Shown: positions 38,143 to 47,506, counted from the stretch's first letter. The stretch is DNA of 48,877 nt from Streptococcus mitis (GCF_009496285.1 NZ_WIJK01000017.1:1-48877); one strand, 5' to 3'. Notes: generated from the letters alone by a model not told the origin. Translations and numbers: made by a program.

Positions 38143-38442
38143 ATGAAGCTCATCAACACTACTAATTCTCACTCAAACCTTGTTAAAAGCCAACTGGAGA
38201 GTACCGACGCTACACTCGTAGAAGTCTACTCTGCAGGCAACACTGATGTTATCTTTACTCAGGCACCGCTTCATTATGAAATCCTCATTTCCAATAAACA
38301 TCGTGCTATCCGCGAACAAGAAATGGAAAAAATCCAAGAATTTTTCTTGAATCGCAAGATCGAAAAGCAAAATATCGATGAAGCTAATATCAAGACCCTC
38401 TACTCTGAAAAATTGATTGAAATCTCAATCCCAACAAAATAA
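38143..38442 (+). CDS. DUF1827 family protein
   Basis: 99-aa soluble protein of a small family known mainly from lactic acid bacteria, function unknown. The sequence MKLINTTNSHSNLVKSQLES and the C-terminal half with REQEMEKIQEFFLNRKIE match the family as I recall it. AGGAGGAAAG gives a consensus Shine-Dalgarno. TGCTATAAT lies about 35 nt upstream as an extended -10. A hairpin terminator starts right at the stop codon. Confidence 0.75.
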   Translation: MKLINTTNSHSNLVKSQLESTDATLVEVYSAGNTDVIFTQAPLHYEILISNKHRAIREQEMEKIQEFFLNRKIEKQNIDEANIKTLYSEKLIEISIPTK

Positions 38443-38466
38443 AAACCAGTTCAACAACTGGTTTTT
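38441..38466. terminator. Terminator after the DUF1827 gene
   Basis: Perfect 11-bp stem AAAAACCAGTT / AACTGGTTTTT with a 4-nt loop CAAC. Confidence 0.85.
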
Positions 38467-38472
38467 ATATGC

Positions 38473-38502
38473 AAAAAGATTGGTAGTTTTACCAATCTTT
38501 TT
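38473..38502. terminator. Terminator after metK
   Basis: Perfect stem AAAAAGATTGGTA / TACCAATCTTTTT with a 4-nt loop. It serves minus-strand metK and backs up the DUF1827 terminator. Confidence 0.85.
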
Positions 38503-38507
38503 TAATA

Positions 38508-39698
38508 TTATTTAACTGCTTCTTTCAAGGCATCAACCTTATCCAAGCGTTCCCATGGAAGATCGATATCTGTACGTCCCATGTGTCCATAAGCCGCAGT
38601 TTGACGGTAGATTGGACGTTTGAGATCAAGCATTTGGATGATTCCTGCTGGACGAAGGTCAAAGATTTGACGCGCTGCTTTTTCAAGCTTGCTTTCAGCT
38701 ACTGTTCCAGTACCGAAGGTATCGATACGAACAGATACAGGTTGAGCTACACCAATGGCATAAGCCAATTGAACTTCTGCTTTCTTAGCGAGACCTGCAG
38801 CAACGATGTTTTTTGCAATGTAGCGAGCTGCATAAGAAGCTGAACGGTCAACCTTAGTCGCATCCTTACCAGAGAAGGCACCACCACCATGACGAGAGTA
38901 GCCACCATAGGTATCCACGATAATCTTACGGCCAGTCAAACCTGAGTCTCCTTGAGGTCCTCCGATAACGAAACGACCTGTTGGATTGATGAAGAATTTA
39001 GTTTCGTCGTCAAGATAAGAAGCTGGAATCACTTCTTTAATAACCTTGTTAATCACATCTTCATGGATTTGGTCGTTGCTCACTTCTGGATCGTGTTGAG
39101 TTGAAATAACGACTGTATCCACGCGCACTGGCTGGTCATTTTCATCATATTCAACAGTAACTTGTGATTTAGCATCTGGACGAAGATAGCTAATTTCACC
39201 AGACTTACGAAGTTCTGCCAAACGACGAACCAACTTGTGGCTGAGTGAGATTGGAAGTGGCATGAGTTCTTCAGTTTCATTAACCGCAAAACCAAACATG
39301 AGACCTTGGTCTCCAGCTCCAATCAAATCAAGTGGATCTTGATCTGCGTTTCCACGAACTTCCAAGGCTTCATTAACCCCTTGGGCGATATCTGGAGATT
39401 GCTCTACCAATGATGGATGAACTCCTACTGTTTCAGCTGAGAATCCATACTCAGTATTGGTATAACCGATCTCTGCAATGGTATCACGAACTACACGGTT
39501 AATATCTACATAAGCAGTAGTTGAAATTTCACCAAAGACATGCACTGAACCAGTATAAACAGCTGTTTCAGCAGCAACGTGGGCTTCTGGATCCTGCTCT
39601 AAAATAGCATCCAAGATAGCATCTGAAATTTGGTCTGCAATCTTATCTGGGTGCCCCTCAGATACAGATTCAGACGTGAATAATTTACGTTCTGACAT
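38508..39698 (-). CDS. metK: S-adenosylmethionine synthetase
   Basis: Makes S-adenosylmethionine from methionine and ATP. The 396-aa protein has [21 protein letters not shown] at the N-terminus, [12 protein letters not shown] (the ATP-binding hexapeptide region), [21 protein letters not shown], and [23 protein letters not shown] P-loop residues (here [20 protein letters not shown]). AAGGGGGGA serves as Shine-Dalgarno and is sequestered by the upstream SMK box when SAM is high. It is monocistronic, with a terminator at 38473-38502. Confidence 0.98.
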   Translation of the reverse strand: MSERKLFTSESVSEGHPDKIADQISDAILDAILEQDPEAHVAAETAVYTGSVHVFGEISTTAYVDINRVVRDTIAEIGYTNTEYGFSAETVGVHPSLVEQSPDIAQGVNEALEVRGNADQDPLDLIGAGDQGLMFGFAVNETEELMPLPISLSHKLVRRLAELRKSGEISYLRPDAKSQVTVEYDENDQPVRVDTVVISTQHDPEVSNDQIHEDVINKVIKEVIPASYLDDETKFFINPTGRFVIGGPQGDSGLTGRKIIVDTYGGYSRHGGGAFSGKDATKVDRSASYAARYIAKNIVAAGLAKKAEVQLAYAIGVAQPVSVRIDTFGTGTVAESKLEKAARQIFDLRPAGIIQMLDLKRPIYRQTAAYGHMGRTDIDLPWERLDKVDALKEAVK

Positions 39699-39703
39699 AA
39701 AAA

Positions 39704-39798
39704 TGTCCCCCCTTAAAAAATATTCGTTATAGAGTTACAAAGTACTGGTAGAGAATCGATAAACGACCTTCACTACCACCTTATCGGGACCATATAAC
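39704..39798 (-). promoter_or_regulatory. metK: SMK box (SAM-III) riboswitch of metK
   Basis: The minus-strand leader contains the SMK signature pieces in order: GGTCCCG, AAGGTGGTAG, CTACCAGTACTTTGTAAC, then AAGGGGGGA, the Shine-Dalgarno. GGTCCC can pair with the G-run of the ribosome site, and GTGGTAG with CTACCA. SAM binding would hide the ribosome site. SMK boxes are known upstream of metK in Lactobacillales. Confidence 0.88.
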
Positions 39799-39804
39799 CT
39801 AACT

Positions 39805-39813
39805 ATTATAACA
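39805..39813 (-). promoter_or_regulatory. Extended -10 promoter of metK
   Basis: Minus-strand TGTTATAAT (-10 at 39805-39810), placing the transcript start just before the SMK box. No clear -35. Confidence 0.6.
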
Positions 39814-39884
39814 CGAATCTTTAAAAAATACTCGTATGATTACTATTTTTCTTAATCGGAAACTGTTTTCTAATCTTAACCAAA

Positions 39885-39924
39885 TAAAAACTCTTAAAGT
39901 GGATAGGATTCCCAACTTCAAGAG
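39885..39924 (-). terminator. Terminator after the GntR gene
   Basis: Minus-strand CTCTTGAAGT pairs with ACTTTAAGAG (one wobble) and is followed by TTTTTATT. Confidence 0.7.
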
Positions 39925-39936
39925 ATTTCTTAAAAA

Positions 39937-40635
39937 CTAATTATTTTCTAGATAAAACTCAAAACGTTCTCCGACATATTGGCTCTTTACATACTCAAAA
40001 GCTGTACCGTCATCAAAGTAAGAAACCTGAGTCAGTCCTAAAATAGCATGCCCCTTTTCTACTTCCAGATAATGAGCAATCTTTTCCTTGGCTAAGCGAG
40101 CATAAATAGTCTGGTGAGATTTACCAATCCGATAACCATGTTTCTGTAAGGTTTGAAAGAAGTGCTTGGTTACTTCTTCTTTCTTGAAATTTTTGATAAA
40201 TTTCTCAGGTATAGAAGCCACCTCGTAGACTACCGGAACTTGATCTGCATAACGAACACGTTCCATCCGAATAATATTTTCAGTGGTCTTGATCCCTAAT
40301 TTTTCAACTTCTTGCTCATTAGGAATAGTTCGACGATAGGAAATCAGATGACTCGATGGTGTTTTCCCCTGAGCCTTCACAATTTCCGTAAAACTAGTCG
40401 TTCCACGCATTTTTTCCTGAACACGAGTACTAGAAACAAAGGTCCCGCTACCCACACGACGCTCCAAAACTCCTTCCTCGACCAAAAGGGAGATGGCTTG
40501 ACGCAGGGTCATACGGCTAACCTCAAATTCCTCAGCTAAGTCTCGCTCACTTGGAAGTCTTTCTCCAATTTTCCAATTTCCCTCGTCAATACCTTTTTTG
40601 ATTTGGTCATGAATTTTCATATAAGCTGGTAACAT
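39937..40635 (-). CDS. GntR-family (HutC type) transcriptional regulator
   Basis: 232-aa one-component regulator. The winged helix spans about 1-75 with ERLPSERDLAEEFEVSRMTLRQAISLLVEEGVLERRVGSGTFV. The rest is a UTRA ligand-binding domain typical of the HutC subfamily (IRMERVRYADQVPVVYEVASIP, VEKGHAILGLTQVSYFDDGTAFEYVKS). HutC members sense sugars, amino sugars or histidine-related ligands, and the ligand here is unknown. Divergent from guaA, and the two promoters are only about 16 nt apart, so it may control itself and guaA. The start at 40635 has weak Shine-Dalgarno support (AAGTGAG). Confidence 0.9.
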   Translation of the reverse strand: MLPAYMKIHDQIKKGIDEGNWKIGERLPSERDLAEEFEVSRMTLRQAISLLVEEGVLERRVGSGTFVSSTRVQEKMRGTTSFTEIVKAQGKTPSSHLISYRRTIPNEQEVEKLGIKTTENIIRMERVRYADQVPVVYEVASIPEKFIKNFKKEEVTKHFFQTLQKHGYRIGKSHQTIYARLAKEKIAHYLEVEKGHAILGLTQVSYFDDGTAFEYVKSQYVGERFEFYLENN

Positions 40636-40665
40636 GCATGCTCACTTCTTTTCTTTATTTTTTCC

Positions 40666-40695
40666 ATTGTACCCTATCTCATGGGGAAAAGTCAA
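40666..40695 (-). promoter_or_regulatory. Promoter of the GntR gene
   Basis: Minus-strand TTGACT (40690-40695), 18-nt spacer, TACAAT (40666-40671). Confidence 0.6.
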
Positions 40696-40710
40696 ACTGC
40701 ACTTGTTTGG

Positions 40711-40740
40711 TTGGTAATTCTGGGGCATTTATGATAGAAT
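40711..40740 (+). promoter_or_regulatory. Promoter of guaA
   Basis: TTGGTA (40711-40716), 18-nt spacer ending in TGA, TAGAAT (40735-40740). The leader of about 30 nt is too short for a purine riboswitch. Confidence 0.6.
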
Positions 40741-40775
40741 ATTCAAGAAGATATTTCTTTTAAGAAAGGGAAAAG

Positions 40776-42338
40776 ATGACCAACATTTCAACTGATTTGC
40801 AAGATGTCGAAAAGATCATCGTACTGGACTATGGTAGCCAGTATAACCAACTTATCTCACGTCGTATCCGTGAGATTGGTGTCTTTTCAGAACTAAAAAG
40901 TCACAAGATTTCGGCTGACGAAGTCCGCGCTATCAATCCTATCGGGATTGTACTTTCAGGTGGTCCAAACTCTGTTTATGAAGAAGGCTCATTTGATATT
41001 GATCCAGAGATTTTTGAACTTGGAATTCCAATTTTAGGAATCTGCTACGGTATGCAGCTATTGACTCACAAGCTTGGTGGTAAGGTTGTTCCTGCAGGTG
41101 ATGCTGGTAACCGTGAATATGGACAATCCACTCTTACTCACACTGAGTCTGCTCTTTTTGCGGGTACTCCAGATGAGCAACTTGTCTTGATGAGCCACGG
41201 GGATGCTGTTACTGAAATTCCAGCTGACTTTATCCGTACTGGTACATCAGCTGACTGTCCATACGCGTCTATTGAAAATCCAGACAAGAAAATCTACGGT
41301 ATCCAATTCCACCCAGAAGTTCGCCACTCAGTTCATGGCTATGATATCCTTCGTAACTTTGCTTTAAATATCTGTGGTGCCAAAGGTGATTGGACTATGG
41401 ATAACTTCATCGAGATGCAAATCAAACAAATCCGTGAAAAAGTTGGAGACAAACGTGTTCTCCTCGGACTTTCTGGTGGTGTTGACTCTTCTGTTGTTGG
41501 GGTTCTTCTCCAAAAAGCCATCGGAGATCAACTAATCTGTATCTTTGTAGACCACGGTCTTCTTCGTAAAGGAGAAGCTGACCAAGTTATGGATATGCTT
41601 GGTGGTAAGTTTGGTTTGAACATTGTCAAAGCAGATGCTGCTAAACGTTTCTTGGATAAACTTGCTGGTGTATCTGATCCTGAACAAAAACGTAAGATTA
41701 TCGGTAACGAGTTTGTATATGTCTTTGATGATGAAGCAAGCAAGCTAAAAGATGTGAAATTCCTTGCTCAAGGAACACTATATACAGACGTTATTGAGTC
41801 AGGTACGGATACTGCACAAACCATCAAGTCTCACCACAATGTGGGTGGTCTTCCAGAAGACATGCAGTTTGAACTCATCGAACCACTCAACACTCTTTAC
41901 AAGGATGAGGTTCGTGCCCTTGGTACTGAACTTGGTATGCCAGACCACATCGTGTGGCGCCAACCATTCCCAGGACCAGGTCTTGCTATCCGTGTTATGG
42001 GTGAAATCACTGAAGAAAAACTTGAAACTGTTCGTGAATCAGACGCTATCCTTCGTGAAGAAATCGCTAAAGCTGGTCTTGACCGCGATATCTGGCAATA
42101 CTTCACTGTTAACACTGGCGTTCGTTCCGTAGGTGTTATGGGAGATGGCCGTACTTACGACTATACTATCGCTATCCGTGCCATCACTTCTATCGATGGA
42201 ATGACTGCAGACTTCGCTAAGATTCCATGGGAAGTTCTCCAAAAAATCTCAGTCCGTATCGTAAACGAAGTTGACCACGTTAACCGTATCGTCTATGATA
42301 TCACAAGTAAACCACCTGCAACTGTTGAGTGGGAATGA
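40776..42338 (+). CDS. guaA: GMP synthase (glutamine-hydrolysing)
   Basis: Converts XMP to GMP with glutamine and ATP. The 520-aa protein has the class I amidotransferase domain with the nucleophile in GICYGMQ and the His-Glu pair in QFHPEVRHS. The ATP pyrophosphatase domain follows with [13 protein letters not shown], and the dimerisation domain ends in [15 protein letters not shown] precedes the ATG. The conserved 3' end (coding VEWE-stop) is a documented target for site-specific integration of genomic islands, and the DNA after the stop codon changes abruptly in composition. Confidence 0.98.
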   Translation: MTNISTDLQDVEKIIVLDYGSQYNQLISRRIREIGVFSELKSHKISADEVRAINPIGIVLSGGPNSVYEEGSFDIDPEIFELGIPILGICYGMQLLTHKLGGKVVPAGDAGNREYGQSTLTHTESALFAGTPDEQLVLMSHGDAVTEIPADFIRTGTSADCPYASIENPDKKIYGIQFHPEVRHSVHGYDILRNFALNICGAKGDWTMDNFIEMQIKQIREKVGDKRVLLGLSGGVDSSVVGVLLQKAIGDQLICIFVDHGLLRKGEADQVMDMLGGKFGLNIVKADAAKRFLDKLAGVSDPEQKRKIIGNEFVYVFDDEASKLKDVKFLAQGTLYTDVIESGTDTAQTIKSHHNVGGLPEDMQFELIEPLNTLYKDEVRALGTELGMPDHIVWRQPFPGPGLAIRVMGEITEEKLETVRESDAILREEIAKAGLDRDIWQYFTVNTGVRSVGVMGDGRTYDYTIAIRAITSIDGMTADFAKIPWEVLQKISVRIVNEVDHVNRIVYDITSKPPATVEWE

Positions 42339-42429
42339 TTTATAAACATGATTTGAAGTGAAATGGTTGTTTTAACAGCACTTTCTATTATTATAAAAGG
42401 TTAAAAATCAATCGAAATTGATTGGTTCC

Positions 42430-42473
42430 CCACCAAAAACCCCACCAAAATTTTTCTGGTGAGGTTTTTTTAT
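42430..42473 (+). terminator. Probable guaA terminator
   Basis: CCCCACCA pairs with TGGTGAGG (one mismatch) around a short A/T loop and is followed by seven T residues. It lies about 100 nt after the guaA stop codon. Confidence 0.55.
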
Positions 42474-42765
42474 ATTAAATTTTATTCTTCTATTATTTGA
42501 TGCTTCGTTTTAATTTCAAAAATTAACCTTTGATCACTTCTATAGTTTCCTTGATTAAAACACATAATTTACATTTAAATGAAATTATCTAAATTTTTGT
42601 GATAAAAATGTAGCATTAGAAATTTACTGATAGTCTTTAGCTTTCTTAAGGCTAGTTTAGAAACACTTTTATTTGAATAAGTTTCAATATGCGCTTAAAA
42701 TCAATGTTTCCTCACATTTTTAGACAGAAGAATTTTATCTAATTTGAATAACTGTCATTTGAATG

Positions 42766-42823
42766 GTGTGAACTTTACCCTAAAAATACACGAGTTGAGC
42801 TAGACTTTACGAAAAGTTCACAC
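42766..42823. repeat. 11-bp perfect inverted repeat
   Basis: GTGTGAACTTT (42766-42776) and AAAGTTCACAC (42813-42823), separated by 36 nt. It lies in the gene-free stretch between guaA and the 195-aa gene. It has no T-run on either side and does not look like a normal terminator. Confidence 0.7.
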
Positions 42824-42913
42824 AATTTAAATTGTTATTGTTTTATACAAACAAAACATCACAAGAAATTCTATGTGTTTGATTATAAGTATTTACGGGT
42901 ACATTATAAATTA

Positions 42914-43501
42914 TCACAAATATCTCTCAATATGCTCTACGAAGATAAAAGGCTCTATATCTTTGTGAGCAAGACCTTTAGATAGAGTAAGGCATTGTTT
43001 TGCTGTACCTTTTCCTGGTCGATGGTAAAATGTTCTAATCCCTTGAAGGAATACTCCAAAACGCGAATGACGTTCCGAAGCTGTCATCTCATCTAAATAT
43101 TTGTCAACATCTAAAGCGAATACATTTCCATAATACCTATCATCGTCAAACCTTGTTTTAGTCATATAATCTCGAATATCATAAATCATGGATCTCATAT
43201 TTCGATAATTGGGTGCTCCCACCAATGCTCGACTAGCTCTTTTTATGCCATCAACATAACTATAAGCGTCGTTTAATGTTGCAAAATCCCAAAACCTTTT
43301 AGAATCAAAATACTTATACTCTATGTCTAGTTGTGATTTTAATATTTTTAAAATGGACAGAGCTTTACTGTCATCATTATTTTTTATTGCAACATAAGCT
43401 TCTTCAACTCCAATATTAAAAAAATCAATATGCTGATTAATTTCAGAACCTAAAACACCTGTAATATCAAATTCAAGAATTTTTTTTCGTAATGTAATCA
43501 T
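42914..43501 (-). CDS. Unknown protein, third cistron of the Gabija-like operon
   Basis: 195-aa soluble protein, mostly helical, without recognised domain. Noticeable segments are YVDGIKRASRALVGAPNYRNMRSMIYDIRDYMTKTRFDDDRYYGNVF and the C-terminal TFYHRPGKGTAKQ. AAGGAG lies 6 nt before the ATG, and the gene starts 40 nt after the helicase stop with no terminator between, so it is very probably cotranscribed with the OLD nuclease and helicase. Standard Gabija systems have two genes. This could be an accessory or regulatory subunit, or an unrelated passenger. I assign no function. Confidence 0.75.
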   Translation of the reverse strand: MITLRKKILEFDITGVLGSEINQHIDFFNIGVEEAYVAIKNNDDSKALSILKILKSQLDIEYKYFDSKRFWDFATLNDAYSYVDGIKRASRALVGAPNYRNMRSMIYDIRDYMTKTRFDDDRYYGNVFALDVDKYLDEMTASERHSRFGVFLQGIRTFYHRPGKGTAKQCLTLSKGLAHKDIEPFIFVEHIERYL

Positions 43502-43541
43502 ACTTTCTCCTTACTAAATTTAAGTTAACAAATATTATTAT

Positions 43542-45464
43542 TTACGCTTTGTCTAAACATAGAACATCAACAATATCACTGGATTCAAAATAATCTTGAG
43601 CTTTTTCAACAATCTGTTGATCATTACTTGGCATGTAAACAATTAAATTTTTCATTGCTCTAGTGATTGCAACATAAAAAAGTTTCTTAGTCCTGTTTTG
43701 AACATTCTCATTAGCTGAACCTTTTCCAAATATAGTGTTAAAATTATATTGATTCCATCTTCCGTTGTCTAACAAAACTAAGACATTCTCATACTCACTA
43801 CCTTTAACCTTATGCTGGGTTATGACTGATACATATTCTCTAAGATAAGCAATACTATTTACATATTCTTGAAATGGTAATTTCTCGAGTCGTAACCATA
43901 AATAACATCCCTTATTTTCAATAAAACTAGTAAATAAGTCGTCCTTTGAAATTAATCCTGTTCTCTCTGCAAGTTCTATGACTCTTCCAATTGTAGTATC
44001 ATTAGCAGAGATTTCCGTCATAATTTTAGATAGAGTAATTTTATCATCTGACGAAGTTATTTTAAAACGAGTAATACGCAAAAATTCATTATGTTTACCT
44101 ATTTTATATAGTTCTAATAGTTCATAAATTAAATCTAATCTTTTAAGAATCCTATCTCTATCTGTACCAGCCTCATATCTATTATTTAAACCATTAAATT
44201 TATAAGCCAATAAAGAATCTTTATTAATTTTACTCTTACTAATCACTTCTTCAAACGAAAATGTCTTAATTATATTGTAAATAGCTAAAAGTTCTGGAGT
44301 AGATTTTACAATATCAATTATTAATGGACCGCCCTTTCCAAAAACTATTTTTGCCTCTTCTACTAGTTCTTCAAACGATTTTCCTTTATCAACTAGCTCG
44401 TTTGCACTAATTTTTTTCTTCATATTTGTAATTAACTTTACAAATAAATCAGAATTATATAATTCAAATAGCTTAGAGAAACCTGCCATTTCAGCATTAA
44501 GTTTATGTGTCAGGCGTAATTCCTTTGTTTTTTGAGATATATCAAATTCTAAATCTTTGTATAGTTTACTATTTCTAAGATCTTCAAGATGATTAATTCC
44601 ATCGCCATAGATGAATTTCACCACCCCTTGAATTACATTACCATTATTCATGTTCGGAGCGTCTACATCCCCCGAAGGAATTTGGACTAATCCATCATCT
44701 CTAAATTTATTAGCTAAATCAATAACTTTTTTAGGATTGCGACGATTTTGAGCTTTTGCTATCTTTTCCAAATTATATGAACTTAAATCTCCTATTCCTG
44801 AGTCATAGATGGATTGCATAGAATCTCCAAAAAATCCCACAATATTTTTCTTTGTTCTATTCTGTATATATTCCAATAAAATTTTTACAACTAACGGACT
44901 AGTATCCTGGTATTCATCTACAAAAATATAATCAGCTATATCGATCAAAATATCGCATAACTTAGGATATGTAGAAAACATTTTTTCAGCAACTATTACA
45001 ATATGGTCATGACTAATTTGAACGCGATTATCAATTATACTCATTGAATAACGCTCATCATAATCTACACGAATGTTTTCAAAATAAGTATCTGTAAGTG
45101 GATCTTCACTCGGGTAATCAAGAGGTCTAATAAATGCTTTCTGCTCATCATCATTTATTAGATCAATTAAACAGCATTTTATTTCATTTTGAAATTGTTC
45201 TATGATACTCCAGATAAATTCATGAATCGTTGATACTTTTAATTTATCATTAGTTATCCGCTCTCTAATTTCAGCAACAGCATTGTTAGTATATGTAATA
45301 CATACAATGGATTTATCTGGTTCATCTCTTGATATTTTTTCAATTATAGAAATTAATGAAAAAGTTTTTCCACTTCCAGCACCACCTTCAAGAATGAAAT
45401 TTTTATCTTCTTTGATTGCTTCAAATACCTTTTCTACTTCTGGCTCTATTGTTCTCTCAACCAT
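43542..45464 (-). CDS. gajB: UvrD/Rep-like helicase, GajB-type
   Basis: 640-aa superfamily 1A helicase. Motif I EGGAGSGKTFSLI (about 26-38), motif II YIFVDEYQDTS, motif III VGFFGDSMQSIYD, motif V ITQHKVKGSEYENVLVL, and motif VI KKLFYVAITRAMKNLIV are all intact. GajB proteins of Gabija are UvrD-like and help the OLD nuclease sense or process phage DNA. Usual GajB length is about 500 aa, so this member is long. The gene starts inside the 3' end of the OLD gene (19-nt overlap) with GGAGGG 7 nt before its ATG. AT-rich codon use differs from the backbone genes. Confidence 0.85.
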   Translation of the reverse strand: MVERTIEPEVEKVFEAIKEDKNFILEGGAGSGKTFSLISIIEKISRDEPDKSIVCITYTNNAVAEIRERITNDKLKVSTIHEFIWSIIEQFQNEIKCCLIDLINDDEQKAFIRPLDYPSEDPLTDTYFENIRVDYDERYSMSIIDNRVQISHDHIVIVAEKMFSTYPKLCDILIDIADYIFVDEYQDTSPLVVKILLEYIQNRTKKNIVGFFGDSMQSIYDSGIGDLSSYNLEKIAKAQNRRNPKKVIDLANKFRDDGLVQIPSGDVDAPNMNNGNVIQGVVKFIYGDGINHLEDLRNSKLYKDLEFDISQKTKELRLTHKLNAEMAGFSKLFELYNSDLFVKLITNMKKKISANELVDKGKSFEELVEEAKIVFGKGGPLIIDIVKSTPELLAIYNIIKTFSFEEVISKSKINKDSLLAYKFNGLNNRYEAGTDRDRILKRLDLIYELLELYKIGKHNEFLRITRFKITSSDDKITLSKIMTEISANDTTIGRVIELAERTGLISKDDLFTSFIENKGCYLWLRLEKLPFQEYVNSIAYLREYVSVITQHKVKGSEYENVLVLLDNGRWNQYNFNTIFGKGSANENVQNRTKKLFYVAITRAMKNLIVYMPSNDQQIVEKAQDYFESSDIVDVLCLDKA

Positions 45465-47479
45465 AATAATCCCTCCGAAATGTATTTAGGAACTTTCCAA
45501 GTATTTTGGTCATCTTCAAAATACAATAGACTTGATGCAAAGGCAGATTTTTTGTTCACTTTATCCCTAGCAAAATGATACAAATCGTAAATATCACTTT
45601 TACTAAAACTCTTAAGCGCCTCATATTCTATTAAATTCTCTTTATTATCTAAGATAAACTGACTATTCAAGCTAATAAAAGCATCTTCAAAACTAGCTGG
45701 CTGATAGCTACTCTCTGGATCGCCAATTTGATATGCGATACGAATGCTATTATCTGAATTGATTTTGTCTTCAAAACGTTTATTACTAACTGCTAAAAAA
45801 TTATTATCCCCAGAAATATCAAAAAAATTTTTAATTGATGAATTTGAAGTAGATGTTGCTTTTTGGGCTGAACAAGAAGTAAGACGACCGTTTTTTTTCT
45901 TCTTTACTGGATCAATGTCAGTAATAATCAATATTCTAAGCTCTAAAAATTCAAATAATTTCCTAAATACTTGTGAATGAGCACCTGTTTCAATAATAGA
46001 GATATTTTGCGAAAGCAAGGGCATGATAGTAGAATTTTGTTGAACTGGGTTAGCTACATCCACTTTTTTCATCATTGTTGGTAGTAAAATTCTTTCTGTA
46101 TCACCTTCAATACAAATAACTTTATCAGAAAAAAATAATTCACTACTATTTAAAGTCAGATATTGCTTCACAAATTTATATCCGAGTCTATCTGTACCAT
46201 ATTCTTCTTTTAAAGAATTAAAAGCCTTCGCTGTGGCAGTACCATTATTGCGCTTAAAATAAATTAAATCATCAAAATCACAATCAGATACAATATGCGA
46301 TGAATGAGTTGTAATTAAGGACTGGATGTCACATGCACTACTTTTTTCTTTAAGCTCCTTTACATGTTCTGCTAATAAATCTTTGATATTCTTGATAAAA
46401 ATATACTGTAATTGTGGATGCGTATGCGATTCTGGCTCTTCAATATAAACTAGGTTAATATCTGCAGGGTCTTGTTTTATATCTGCCATTACAGTCTCAA
46501 TTTCAAAAATTATTCCATATAGATTTAAATATCCCAAACCATTATATGTCTCAGGTAATAGACTATCATCATGTTTATAATATAACGTCGTATTATTACT
46601 TAAAATATCCTTTTCAGACAGTGATGAATGAATTGCCAACTCTGCTTCACTATCATGTCCACCAAATCTTTTTACTCGTTCAAAGACTGGAGTAAATATA
46701 CCTTCATTGCTATCATCACCACTATAAGCTTTCGTTAAAGTCTCGTCTGCCTTTAAAATTGCAGATCGAAGTAAATTATTTGCATTGCTGTCAATATCTT
46801 CACCATTATTTAATTTATAAAATTGATTTGACGTCTTAGACAATGAATGGTTATTTTCTTTATTAGATACTTCTCGACTAGCACTGATCCCTCTTACTTT
46901 AATAATTTTATGAACATCTTTCATTTCAAGTAAATCAGATTTTTCTTCTGTTAATTTTTGAGTATAAGGATTGTATCCTAGTGAGTAAATCTGCATTTCG
47001 AAAAGTTTACTCATATTTTTCTTCATGAACAACTCAAACTTTGAAAAATCATCTATGAAACCACTAACCTGAAGATTTAAGTCACGAAGTTTTTGAATCG
47101 GGATTATATACGTAAATTCAAGAATAATAAAATTATTATCGGGATTTAGATCCATCATAAATGGCTGGATGTTTTGATAAGAATCTTCTTCTGAGTACTG
47201 AATCCATATTTGAAGGTTGATTCCTAAAATAGATTCTAATTCCGAGTCAGAAGTATCCGAGACCTTTTTTATATTTTCAAAAATTACTTTTCTATGATTT
47301 AAATTTATATCTTCCCAGGTTAAACTAGATCTTTTATTAATTACCTTTTCCAATATAGATAAAACTGAGGTTTTTCCGCAATTATTTTTCCCAACAATTA
47401 ACGACAATTCACTCTTCAATTCTAAAGAAAAATCCTTCAATAGACGATAATTTTGAATATTAATTTTTTTAATTTTCAT
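45446..47479 (-). CDS. gajA: OLD-family ATPase/TOPRIM endonuclease, GajA-type
   Basis: 677-aa class 2 OLD nuclease. N-terminal ABC-type ATPase: Walker A VGKNNCGKTS (about 29-38), a signature-like NGLGYLNL (313-320), Walker B VYIEEPESHTHP (344-355), and H-loop ITTHSSHIVSD (389-399). C-terminal TOPRIM: VICIEGDTERILLP with E458, and IITDIDP with D521 and D523. A late acidic SFEDAF segment is near 596-601. OLD nucleases beside a UvrD-like helicase define Gabija, which nicks or degrades phage DNA when nucleotide pools fall. The start is the ATG at 47479, with AAAAAAGG upstream. An 8-codon extension would begin at a TTG without support. Longer than typical GajA (about 580 aa). Confidence 0.87.
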   Translation of the reverse strand: MKIKKINIQNYRLLKDFSLELKSELSLIVGKNNCGKTSVLSILEKVINKRSSLTWEDINLNHRKVIFENIKKVSDTSDSELESILGINLQIWIQYSEEDSYQNIQPFMMDLNPDNNFIILEFTYIIPIQKLRDLNLQVSGFIDDFSKFELFMKKNMSKLFEMQIYSLGYNPYTQKLTEEKSDLLEMKDVHKIIKVRGISASREVSNKENNHSLSKTSNQFYKLNNGEDIDSNANNLLRSAILKADETLTKAYSGDDSNEGIFTPVFERVKRFGGHDSEAELAIHSSLSEKDILSNNTTLYYKHDDSLLPETYNGLGYLNLYGIIFEIETVMADIKQDPADINLVYIEEPESHTHPQLQYIFIKNIKDLLAEHVKELKEKSSACDIQSLITTHSSHIVSDCDFDDLIYFKRNNGTATAKAFNSLKEEYGTDRLGYKFVKQYLTLNSSELFFSDKVICIEGDTERILLPTMMKKVDVANPVQQNSTIMPLLSQNISIIETGAHSQVFRKLFEFLELRILIITDIDPVKKKKNGRLTSCSAQKATSTSNSSIKNFFDISGDNNFLAVSNKRFEDKINSDNSIRIAYQIGDPESSYQPASFEDAFISLNSQFILDNKENLIEYEALKSFSKSDIYDLYHFARDKVNKKSAFASSLLYFEDDQNTWKVPKYISEGLLWLREQ

Positions 47480-47506
47480 AAATTCTACCTTTTTTATTTC
47501 CAATAA

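Larger units (their letters stand above)
42339..42913. other. Gene-free AT-rich boundary between guaA and the defence island
   Basis: 575 nt without a convincing gene. It contains a probable guaA terminator (42430-42473; CCCCACCA / TGGTGAGG with one mismatch, followed by TTTTTTT), in which CCCCACCAAAA occurs twice in tandem, and a perfect 11-bp inverted repeat (42766-42776 with 42813-42823). No integrase, and no second copy of the guaA end, was seen here. Confidence 0.6.

Noticed and set aside
40741..40775. A guanine riboswitch in front of guaA
   Set aside because: The leader from the predicted promoter is only about 30 nt, too short for the aptamer.
45446..47479. PARIS or a single-gene OLD system
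   Set aside because: The ATPase and TOPRIM are in one protein and a UvrD-like helicase follows, which fits Gabija (class 2 OLD). PARIS has separate AriA and AriB.
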